Origin: Agromyces atrinae
GTDB taxonomy: Bacteria > Actinomycetota > Actinomycetes > Actinomycetales > Microbacteriaceae
NCBI RefSeq assembly: GCF_013407835.1
Contig: NZ_JACCBI010000001.1
Span: 3,162,001-3,226,000 of the forward strand
Direction: 5' to 3'
DNA: 64,000 nt
In this document: positions 55,996-63,028 of the stretch, piece after piece
Numbering within the stretch: the first letter of the stretch is position 1
Layout: the number at the start of each line of letters is the position of its first letter
Position numbers and translations under genes: made by a program
The notes under the pieces: generated by a model
Told to the model about the DNA's origin: nothing
The model's database searches: none
What the model saw: the letters and a program-made list of their open reading frames with translations, nothing else

Positions 55996-58392
55996 CTACG
56001 ACTCGCGTCGGACCTCGGCGGCCGTCGTCTCGGGTCGGAGGCCCCGCCACGACGCCTGACGCACGCTGCCCGATGCCGTCCACTCGGCGAACTCGATCTC
56101 GCCGACGAGCTTCGGCGTCACCCACACCGCATCCGACGACTCGCGTGCGGGAACGGCGACGAACGGGCTCGTCTTCCGCTCGAGGGGCCGGAGCCGGGTG
56201 CCGAGACGGTCGAGCTCGCGATCGGTGAAGCCGGTGCCGACACGGCCGACGTACACGAGACCCTCGTCGTCGGGGATGCCGAGGAGGAGCGATCCGATCC
56301 GCCCGCGCCGCGCGCCCTGGCCCGGCCGGTAGCCGCCGATGACGACATCCTGCATGCGCGAGTTCTTGAGCTTCTGCCAGCTCGTCGATCGCACGCCGGG
56401 TTCGTACGTCGAGGCGGGGTCCTTGACCATGACGCCCTCGAGCCCGTGCGCGAGGCTCGCCGACACGGCGGCGTCGATGTCGTCGCCGAACGTCGGGGGG
56501 ACGAGCACGGTCGTCGACTCGGTGACGAGGGCTTCGAGGCGCGCGCGTCGCTCGGTCAGGGGCGCCTCGAGGAGCGACTCGTCGTCGATCTCGAGCACGT
56601 CGAAGAGGTAGAGACGTACCGGCGTGCGCTCGGCCTCGCGGGTGATCTCCCGCTCCTTCGACAGGTTCATGCGCTTCTGCAGCAGACCGAAATCGGGGCG
56701 GCCGCGCGCATCGAGAGCGACGATCTCGCCGTCGAGCACCGCGTGCTTCGCGTCGACGGCTCCCGCCAGATCGAGGAGCTCGGGGTATCGCTTCGACACA
56801 TCCGAGCGGCTGCGCGTCGTGAGGCGCACCGTGCCGTCATCGATCGTGCAGATCGCGCGGATGCCGTCCCACTTCATCTCGACCGAGACCTCGCGATCGC
56901 CGATCTCGGCGCGCGTCGCGGGCGAGGCGAGCATCGGCGCCTGGGCGGTCGGGCGCGCGCGGCTCGTCGCGGTTCGCGTCGCACGGCTCGCGGGCGCGCG
57001 CCCCTCCTTCATGCGATGCAGCAGCCACGAGCTCTTCTCGCCCTCGCCGTCGGTACGGATGAGCGCGTAGCGAGCCCGACCGATCGGCCCACCCGGTCGA
57101 CCCGAGAGGCGCACGATGATCTCGTCCGCGCGCCACTTCTCGAGCTCGTAACGCCCCTCGTCCCAGATCGTCACGTCGCCCGCACCGTACTCGCCCGCGG
57201 GGATCGTGCCCTCGAACGAGCCGTACTCGAGCGGGTGGTCCTCGGTCTGCACGGCGAGGTGGTTCTCGCTCGACTCGATCGGGATGCCCTTCGGCACCGC
57301 CCAGCTCACGAAGACGCCGTGGTGCTCGAGACGGAAGTCGAAGTGCAGGGCGCGCGCGTGGTGCTCCTGCACGACGAAACGCGGGTCGTCGGCGGAGGCC
57401 GCGAGCGCGGGCACCGAACTCTCGGGCACCGGTTCGGGCGTCTTCGCGGCGACGCGTTTCGCCCGATAGGACGCGAGCGGCCCGCCGCCGTCATCCGCTC
57501 GCGCACCCGCGTGGAAGCCGAGGCGCGCCATCGGATCGCCGTCGGCCTCGACGCGCTGGACGACCTCGTCGGGGGTCAGCTGGCGGAGGTCGGGGTCGTC
57601 GATCTCCTCCCACGTGCGCGGCGCCGCGACGGCCGGCAGGGGTCGCCCGCGCAACGAGTACGGCGCGACGGTCGTCTTCGACGCACTGTTCTGGCTCCAG
57701 TCGACGAAGACCTTGCCGCCGCGGAGGTCGCGCTTCATGCGGCTCACGACGAGGTCGGGGTCGTCGGCCTCGAGCGATCGGGCGAGCTCGTGGGCGAGGG
57801 CCGATGCCTGCTCGGAGTCGACCGACCCGTCGAGCGGCGCATAGAGATGGATGCCCTTGCTGCCGCTCGTCACGGGAACGGGATCGAGCCCCATTCCCGA
57901 GAGGATGACGCGGGCTCGGCGTGCCACCTCGGCGCACTCGGCGAGGCCGGTGCCCTCACCCGGGTCGAGGTCGAGCACGAGCCGGTCGGGCGGCTCGTGG
58001 GTGTCGCCCGCGCCGAAACGCCACTGCGGCACGTGGATCTCGAGCGCCGCCGACTGCGCGATCCAGACGAGCGTCGCGAGGTCGTCGATGAGCGGGTAGA
58101 CGTTGTCGTGGTCGGCGTGCGCGATCGTCGCGCGGTGCACCCACTCGGGCGCACCCGGGCCGAGGTCCTTCGCGAAGAAGACCGCGCCCGGCTCATCGGT
58201 CGTGCCGACGCCGTGCACCCAGCGCTTGCGCGTCCCCGGGCGACCCGTGATGTGCGGGATCATCACGGGCGCGATGCGGCGGTAGTAGTCGATGACCTCG
58301 CCCTTCGTCATGCCCGATTCGGGATACATGACCTTGTCGAGGTTCGAGAGGCGCAGTCGACGGCCGCCCACACGTACGGTCTGCTCGGCCAT
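55996..58392 (-). CDS. ligD: Multifunctional ATP-dependent DNA ligase LigD (Pol-PE-Lig)
   Basis: A 798-residue non-homologous end-joining enzyme. Order: primase-like polymerase (~1-290: SNLDKVMYPESGMTKGEVIDYY, VLDLDPGEG with the two catalytic Asp, SGSKGIHLYAPL, VFVDWSQNSASKTTVAPYSLR); 3'-phosphoesterase (~335-485: FVVQEHHARALHFDFRLEHHGVFVSWAVPKG and IPAGEYGAGDVTIWDEG); and ligase (~500-798) with motif I MKWDGIR, nucleotidyl Lys 507, LDGEIVALDARGRPDF, EGVMVKDPASTY and WQKLKN. This is the mycobacterial domain order. It works with Ku, encoded divergently 75 bp away. ATG 58392 follows GGAGGG. Confidence 0.96.
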   Translation of the reverse strand: MAEQTVRVGGRRLRLSNLDKVMYPESGMTKGEVIDYYRRIAPVMIPHITGRPGTRKRWVHGVGTTDEPGAVFFAKDLGPGAPEWVHRATIAHADHDNVYPLIDDLATLVWIAQSAALEIHVPQWRFGAGDTHEPPDRLVLDLDPGEGTGLAECAEVARRARVILSGMGLDPVPVTSGSKGIHLYAPLDGSVDSEQASALAHELARSLEADDPDLVVSRMKRDLRGGKVFVDWSQNSASKTTVAPYSLRGRPLPAVAAPRTWEEIDDPDLRQLTPDEVVQRVEADGDPMARLGFHAGARADDGGGPLASYRAKRVAAKTPEPVPESSVPALAASADDPRFVVQEHHARALHFDFRLEHHGVFVSWAVPKGIPIESSENHLAVQTEDHPLEYGSFEGTIPAGEYGAGDVTIWDEGRYELEKWRADEIIVRLSGRPGGPIGRARYALIRTDGEGEKSSWLLHRMKEGRAPASRATRTATSRARPTAQAPMLASPATRAEIGDREVSVEMKWDGIRAICTIDDGTVRLTTRSRSDVSKRYPELLDLAGAVDAKHAVLDGEIVALDARGRPDFGLLQKRMNLSKEREITREAERTPVRLYLFDVLEIDDESLLEAPLTERRARLEALVTESTTVLVPPTFGDDIDAAVSASLAHGLEGVMVKDPASTYEPGVRSTSWQKLKNSRMQDVVIGGYRPGQGARRGRIGSLLLGIPDDEGLVYVGRVGTGFTDRELDRLGTRLRPLERKTSPFVAVPARESSDAVWVTPKLVGEIEFAEWTASGSVRQASWRGLRPETTAAEVRRES

Positions 58393-58455
58393 CCCTCCAT
58401 GCTGGCCCGATCGGCGGGTGTGTGCCAGGGGGTGGCGCCCGGCATCCGCGAGGTG

Positions 58456-58461
58456 TCTACT
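58456..58461 (+). promoter_or_regulatory. -10-like TCTACT, possible leaderless ku start
   Basis: TCTACT is followed by 6 bases and ATG 58468. The GGGGAG in the gap touches the ATG and is too close for a normal Shine-Dalgarno. The 75-bp gap to the divergent ligD ATG must hold both promoters. Confidence 0.35.
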
Positions 58462-58467
58462 GGGGAG

Positions 58468-59403
58468 ATGAGAGCGATCTGGAAGGGTGCGCTCACGTTC
58501 GGACTCGTGAACGTGCCGGTCAAGGTGTACTCGGCCACGGAGGACCACGACGTCGAACTGCACCAGGTGCACGATGCCGACGGCGGTCGCATCCGCTATC
58601 AGCGGCGGTGCGAGGTGTGCAACGAGGTCGTCGAGTACAAACACATCGACAAGGCGTTCGACGACGGCGAGCGCACGGTCGTGCTCACGGCGAAGGACAT
58701 CGCGTCGCTGCCCGCCGAGCGCAGTCGCGAGATCGAGGTCGTAGAGTTCGTGCCGAACGAGCAGATCGACCCGCTGCTCTTCGATCGTGCGTACTTCCTC
58801 GAACCCGACTCGTCGTCGCCGAAGGCGTACACGCTGCTCCGTCGCACGCTCGAGGCGACCGACCGCACCGCGATCGTGCGCTTCGCCCTGCGGCAGAAGA
58901 CGCGGCTCGCGGCGCTCCGCGTGCGCGACGACGTGCTCATGCTGCAGACCCTGCTGTGGGCCGACGAGGTGCGCGACGCGGCCTTCCCCGCCCTCGACGA
59001 GACGGTGCGCATCTCGGCGAAGGAGCTCGAGCTCTCGGCGAGCCTCGTCGAGAGCTTCTCGAGCGACTTCGACCCGTCGGAGTTCGTCGACGAGTACCAG
59101 GAGGAGCTGCGCACCCTGATCGACGCGAAGCTCGAGAAGGGCGAGGCACTCGACACCGCCGAGACCTTCGGCGAGTCCGACGAGGATGACGAGGGCGGCG
59201 AGGTCATCGACCTCATGGAGGCACTGCGGGCGAGCGTCGAACGCTCGCGCGCCGAGAAGGGCTCGTCGAAGACATCCTCGGCTGGTTCTCGGAAGAGCCG
59301 GTCGAGCGCTGGAAAGTCTACGAAGGCCTCGGGCTCGACGAAGGCGACGGCATCGACGAAGGCCTCGGCCGCATCGAAGCCGAGGGCGAAGAAGAAGGCC
59401 TGA
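58468..59403 (+). CDS. ku: Non-homologous end joining protein Ku
   Basis: A 311-residue homodimeric DNA-end-binding protein: MRAIWKGALTFGLVNVPVKVYSATEDHDVELHQVHDADGGRI is the classic bacterial Ku start, followed by RYQRRCEVCNEVVEY, the beta-barrel core (~1-200), and a long C-terminal extension rich in Lys, Ser and Ala (from ~270: RSRAEKGSSKTSSAGSRKSRSSAGKSTKASGSTK and so on), like the mycobacterial Ku tail that strengthens DNA binding and ligase contact. It recruits LigD. An in-frame GTG at 58453 would add five residues, but the family starts at MRAIWKG. Only 3 bases separate its stop from that of the convergent HhH-GPD gene. Confidence 0.95.
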   Translation: MRAIWKGALTFGLVNVPVKVYSATEDHDVELHQVHDADGGRIRYQRRCEVCNEVVEYKHIDKAFDDGERTVVLTAKDIASLPAERSREIEVVEFVPNEQIDPLLFDRAYFLEPDSSSPKAYTLLRRTLEATDRTAIVRFALRQKTRLAALRVRDDVLMLQTLLWADEVRDAAFPALDETVRISAKELELSASLVESFSSDFDPSEFVDEYQEELRTLIDAKLEKGEALDTAETFGESDEDDEGGEVIDLMEALRASVERSRAEKGSSKTSSAGSRKSRSSAGKSTKASGSTKATASTKASAASKPRAKKKA

Positions 59404-59406
59404 GCG

Positions 59407-60000
59407 CTAGCCCGACTTCGCGGCCTTGGCCGCCTTAGCCGCGGCCTTCGCGGCCTTCTTGGCCTCACGCACCTTCGCGAGCGAGTCGGTGTCGACGATG
59501 TCGGCGACCGATCGGAGGCTGCCCTCCTCGCCGTAGCGGCCCGCTGCTTCGCGCCATCCGTCGGCGGTGAGTCCGTACTGCTTGCCGAGGAGTGCGAGGA
59601 AGATCGTCGCCTTCTGATCGCCGAAACCGGGCAGCGCCTTGAGCCGCGCGAGGATCTCGGCGCCGTCGGGGTCGCCCGAGGTCCAGATGGCCGCGGCGTC
59701 GCCTCCCCAGTCGTCGACGAGTGCCTGGCAGAGCGCCTGCACCCGTTCGGCCATCGAGCCGGGGAAGCGGTGCACGGCGGGCGACTCCTTGAAGATCGCC
59801 GTGAACTCGGTGGGGTCGGTGGAGGCGATCGCCTCGGCCGAGAACGAGCCGAGTCGGTCGGAGATCTTCGCGGGGCCGGCGAAGGCGGTCTCCATCGGAA
59901 CCTGTTGATCGAGGAGCATTCCGATGAGGAGAGCGAGTGGGTTGCTCGAGAGGAGGGCGTCAGCGGCGTCGTCGCCGGTGATGTGCAGCGTCGGGTTCAT
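59407..60000 (-). CDS. HhH-GPD-type base-excision repair protein
   Basis: A 197-residue protein of the helix-hairpin-helix GPD DNA-glycosylase superfamily. It contains LLIGMLLDQQVPMETAFAGP (catalytic-domain helix, QQ motif), KISDRLG, and the hairpin LKALPGFGDQKATIFLALLGKQYGL. The usual catalytic Lys or Asp is not obvious. The C-terminal ~17 residues are Lys/Ala repeats (KKAAKAAAKAAKAAKSG) that should bind DNA. Small proteins annotated as HhH-GPD-type repair proteins of this kind are common in actinobacteria; base specificity is unknown. It is convergent with ku, keeping repair genes together. Confidence 0.83.
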   Translation of the reverse strand: MNPTLHITGDDAADALLSSNPLALLIGMLLDQQVPMETAFAGPAKISDRLGSFSAEAIASTDPTEFTAIFKESPAVHRFPGSMAERVQALCQALVDDWGGDAAAIWTSGDPDGAEILARLKALPGFGDQKATIFLALLGKQYGLTADGWREAAGRYGEEGSLRSVADIVDTDSLAKVREAKKAAKAAAKAAKAAKSG

Positions 60001-60051
60001 GCGTCCATGGTGGCACTGTGCCCCGTCGACCGCACCCCCTCCTCACTCGTC

Positions 60052-60106
60052 TCGGCGTCACGAATGTGCTGTTCGCGCAGCCGGAACAGCACATTCGTGA
60101 CGTCGA
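60052..60106. repeat. Family-2 palindromic element, 23-bp stem
   Basis: Arms at 60052-60074 and 60084-60106 pair over 23 bp with one mismatch, around a 9-base loop; they begin TCGGCGTCACGAATGTGCTG. It lies just upstream of the HhH-GPD gene and downstream of the esterase gene. Confidence 0.9.
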
Positions 60107-60150
60107 AACCCGGGGGTGGGGCGGGGCGAAGGGGTGGGGGATGACGCGAG

Positions 60151-60182
60151 GAGGGGGAGCGCCCGGGTGGGCGCTCCCCCTC
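60151..60182 (-). terminator. Esterase terminator, 14-bp perfect hairpin
   Basis: GAGGGGGAGCGCCC (60151-60164), loop GGGT, GGGCGCTCCCCCTC (60169-60182). It begins 13 bases past the esterase stop on the minus strand. No U-tract follows. Confidence 0.8.
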
Positions 60183-60195
60183 TCGTGTGTCGCTG

Positions 60196-62613
60196 TTAGC
60201 GCGTTGCGCGGCGACGGCGCAGGGCGATGAACGCACCGCCCAGGAGGGCGAGCAGGAGCGTCGCTCCGAGGAACGGCATCGGGTCGAAGCCGGTCGACAC
60301 GAGCGACCCGCCCGGTGTCTCACCCGCGGGTGTGCCACCGGGGGTGCCCGGCGTCGGCGTTCCCGGAGTGGGCTCGCCGGGGGTCGGCGTCGGCGTCGTC
60401 ACGGCTGCCGGGATCAACACCGTGCCCTCGGCGCTCACGTTGCCCGCTGCATCGATCGCGCGGTAACGCACCTCGGCGGCATCCGCGTCGAACACGACGG
60501 GCTCGGTGTAGGCCACGAAGCCGTCGGCCGCACCCGGGTCGACCGCGCGGGCGGTCGGCGCCGGCGCCGTCGTGTACTCGATCGCGTGGATGCCGGAGAG
60601 CGCGTCCGATCCGGAGAGCGTGAGCGTGCGCGACTCCTCGTCGAGGTCGGCGGCCGCAGTGGGCAGCGTCGCATCGAGGTCGATCGTCTGCGTCAGCGTG
60701 CCGACGTTGCCCGCGGTATCCGTCGCCCGGATCTCGAGCACGTGCCGTCCGTCGTCAGCGACGACGATCGGCTCGGTGTACGTGGCCCACTCGCCCTCGC
60801 CGAAGCGGTACTCGACGAGAGGCGCCTCGTCGCGGGCATCCGTCACCGACAGGGTGACCGTGACGGGCGCCGCGAACCAGCCGCGCTCGTTCGGGGCCAC
60901 GCCGAGGTCGATGCTGATCGCCGGTGCGACCGCGTCTTCGACGAGTCCCGCGGCGCGGAAGTGGTCGGAGTGCACGGTGAACGACGAGCCGATGTTCGGC
61001 AGCCAGCAGGCGTCGTTGTGACGGCCCTCGGGGTAGACGATCGACGTGTAGTCGATGCCCTTCGCGGTCAGCAGGGTGTCCATGCTGCGCACCGCGTTGT
61101 CGAAGCGGTACTCGTCGAACTCGCACGCGTCGTAGTAGAAGTCGTACTGCGAGAGCTGCTCGGTCGACATGGCTCCGACCTGGGCGAGCGGCGTCGGCAG
61201 ACCGGCCGACGAGAAGCTCAGCGCGCCGATGTGCGACGCGAGCGAGGAGAACTTCTCGGGGTTCGACAGGCCGATCGAGTAGGCGCCGAAGCCGCCCATC
61301 GAGATGCCCGTGATCGCGCGGAAGTCGCGCGAGTCGAGGGTGCGGTACTCGGCGTCGACGAGCGGCAGCATCTCGGTGAGGAACATGCTGCGCCACGGCA
61401 CGCCGCCGTTCGGCTGGTCGGCGTACCAGAGCGATTCGCCGTCGGGCATGACGACGATCGACTCGGCGAGGCCGTCGGCCCAGAGGGCGTCGAGCACGTC
61501 GTCCATGTCGCGCGGCTCCCACTCGCGGCTTCCGCCGTTGATGCCGTGGAAGAGGTAGACGACGGGGTACTGGCGGTTCGGCTCCGTCAGGTACGACGGC
61601 GGCAGGTAGGTCACGAACTCGCGGGCCGAACCCTCGAGCTCGGAGTCGACGGTCTCGCGGAAGAAGCGTGACGCGTTGCCCGACTCGAGGACGGTCGTGG
61701 GCGAGAAACGCAGGAACTGCTGCGCCGCCGGCTGGAAGGCGTACGAGCCGCCGTCGCGGGTGCCCGTGATCGAGCGGTTCGTGTCGACGATGAGGGTGCC
61801 GTCGGCGGCGACGATGACCTCGACCTCGCCGTCGAGGAGCGTGAGCGAACCCGACTCCTCGATCCACGAGCGGATCTCGCGCTCACGGCGCTCGCGCGAA
61901 CGGCCGTCGTGGAAGTAGTCCTCGCCGAGCGTCGCGACGAACGCATCGACGTCGCCCGCGGCGAGGGCCGCGCGCTGCTTTTCGAGCACCGCGGTGACGG
62001 CAGCCGTCTGTTCTGCCGACGCGGGGGAGCCCTCGATTCCGTAGACGCTTGAGCGCACGGCATCCTTCGAGAAGATGCCGACGGGGCCCTCGTACCAGCC
62101 GCCGCCGCCGTTCATGTCGTAGAGGCGAACCGAGAGCACGTTCTCGCCGCCGAAGACGGGAGCGCTCGCCGGAACCGGGTAGAGGCGCTTCTCGAACCAC
62201 TGGCTGCTCGCGTTCGGCGGCATGGAGCCCGAACCGCCGATGCGGACGCCGTTGAGGAACGCCTCGTCGACGTCATCCAGGGAGCCGAGCGACGCGACGA
62301 GGTTCGTTCCGGCTGCCTCGGCGGGCAGGTCGAACGTCAGGCGGTACCAGCCGAAGCCGTCGTAGTTCGCGAACTCGGCGCCGTCACCGGGCACCTGGGT
62401 GTCGGCCCAGCCCGAGTCGTCGAAGCCGGGGTCGGCGAATGCGGCGTCATCGCCGTACGAGAACTTCCACGTGCCTTCGAGGTCGATCGAGACCGTCGAG
62501 GGCGATGCGGGGTCGGCCGTCGCCGGCGTGGCGACGACGAGGGATGCCGCGATGAGCGCCGCACCCCCGAGTGCGGTGGCGCTGCGGCGCCATCGAGTGT
62601 TCAGAGAATCCAC
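60196..62613 (-). CDS. Secreted, membrane-anchored multidomain esterase
   Basis: An 805-residue surface protein. Signal peptide (GGAALIAASLVVATPATA); a ~150-residue jelly-roll like the sugar-binding domain of GH2 enzymes (DLEGTWKFSYGDDAAFADPGFDDSGWADTQVPG, WYRLTFDLP); an NTF2/SnoaL-like segment (~195-300, ALAAGDVDAFVATLGEDYFHDG); an esterase D/feruloyl-esterase-type alpha/beta hydrolase (~330-560) with GISMGGFGA (Ser 438) and a probable His in PEGRHNDACW; two Ig-like modules; a Thr/Pro/Gly linker; and a C-terminal transmembrane helix with RRRRATR. It should remove acyl or feruloyl groups from a plant-type polysaccharide. GTG 62613 follows AGGAGCAA. Transcription is under a LacI-type double operator. 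Confidence 0.86.
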   Translation of the reverse strand: MDSLNTRWRRSATALGGAALIAASLVVATPATADPASPSTVSIDLEGTWKFSYGDDAAFADPGFDDSGWADTQVPGDGAEFANYDGFGWYRLTFDLPAEAAGTNLVASLGSLDDVDEAFLNGVRIGGSGSMPPNASSQWFEKRLYPVPASAPVFGGENVLSVRLYDMNGGGGWYEGPVGIFSKDAVRSSVYGIEGSPASAEQTAAVTAVLEKQRAALAAGDVDAFVATLGEDYFHDGRSRERREREIRSWIEESGSLTLLDGEVEVIVAADGTLIVDTNRSITGTRDGGSYAFQPAAQQFLRFSPTTVLESGNASRFFRETVDSELEGSAREFVTYLPPSYLTEPNRQYPVVYLFHGINGGSREWEPRDMDDVLDALWADGLAESIVVMPDGESLWYADQPNGGVPWRSMFLTEMLPLVDAEYRTLDSRDFRAITGISMGGFGAYSIGLSNPEKFSSLASHIGALSFSSAGLPTPLAQVGAMSTEQLSQYDFYYDACEFDEYRFDNAVRSMDTLLTAKGIDYTSIVYPEGRHNDACWLPNIGSSFTVHSDHFRAAGLVEDAVAPAISIDLGVAPNERGWFAAPVTVTLSVTDARDEAPLVEYRFGEGEWATYTEPIVVADDGRHVLEIRATDTAGNVGTLTQTIDLDATLPTAAADLDEESRTLTLSGSDALSGIHAIEYTTAPAPTARAVDPGAADGFVAYTEPVVFDADAAEVRYRAIDAAGNVSAEGTVLIPAAVTTPTPTPGEPTPGTPTPGTPGGTPAGETPGGSLVSTGFDPMPFLGATLLLALLGGAFIALRRRRATR

Positions 62614-62707
62614 TTGCTCCTACTTCGTTGTGGTGGCAAGGCTCGTCGGCGACGGTGCCTTCGGTGGTGGTCGCGGAGCGACCGGGTCCGGCGGGGGAGC
62701 GCCGGTT

Positions 62708-62742
62708 CTGTGTACGTTCACAGAATCTGTGAACGTACACAG
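62708..62742. promoter_or_regulatory. LacI-type double operator, perfect 35-bp palindrome
   Basis: Arms CTGTGTACGTTCACAGA (62708-62724) and its complement (62726-62742) around a single A. Each half is itself a near-palindrome with central CG (TGTGTACGTTCACA and TGTGAACGTACACA), the usual form of LacI-family operators, centres 19 bp apart. It overlaps the predicted transcription start of the esterase gene. Confidence 0.75.
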
Positions 62743-62770
62743 ACTAGGGATGCCGCGCGGAACGTGTCAA
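62741..62770 (-). promoter_or_regulatory. Strong sigma-70-type promoter of the esterase gene
   Basis: Minus-strand TTGACA (62770-62765), 18-base spacer, TAGTCT (62746-62741). The predicted start (about 62734) lies inside the double operator, so a bound LacI repressor would block initiation. The leader to GTG 62613 is about 120 bases. Confidence 0.7.
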
Positions 62771-62837
62771 TCGCGACGACCGCCGCCCGCGTCATCCGCA
62801 CCCCCTGGCGCCCGCCCTCTCGCCCCCACCCGTCCAC

Positions 62838-62984
62838 CCGTCTCGGCGTCACGAATGTGCTGTTCGGGCACCCTGAACAGCCATTTCGTGACGCCGAGAC
62901 GGACGACGCTCTCGCTTGCGCGCGGGGCGTTTGGGCGTCACGACACGCTGGGTAAGACGCGTTTGGCCAGCGTGTCGTGACGCC
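62838..62984. repeat. Two adjacent family-2 palindromic elements
   Basis: Element 62838-62902 has 28-base arms (outer 17 bp perfect, CCGTCTCGGCGTCACGA) around a 9-base loop. Element 62934-62984 has perfect 18-bp arms, GGCGTCACGACACGCTGG and its complement, with a 15-base loop. Only the GGCGTCACGA core is common to both. They sit in the gap between lacI and the esterase promoter (62614-63028), which holds no gene. Confidence 0.88.
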
Positions 62985-63028
62985 GAGACGGGGGAGTAGG
63001 GGCGGGAGAGGGAGAGGGCGCGCCGTGG

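Noticed and set aside
54724..58467. A 1559-residue frame ending in Ku
   Set aside because: Everything before MRAIWKGALTFG is an antisense shadow of ligD, the DMT transporter and the GntR gene; real Ku starts at 58468.
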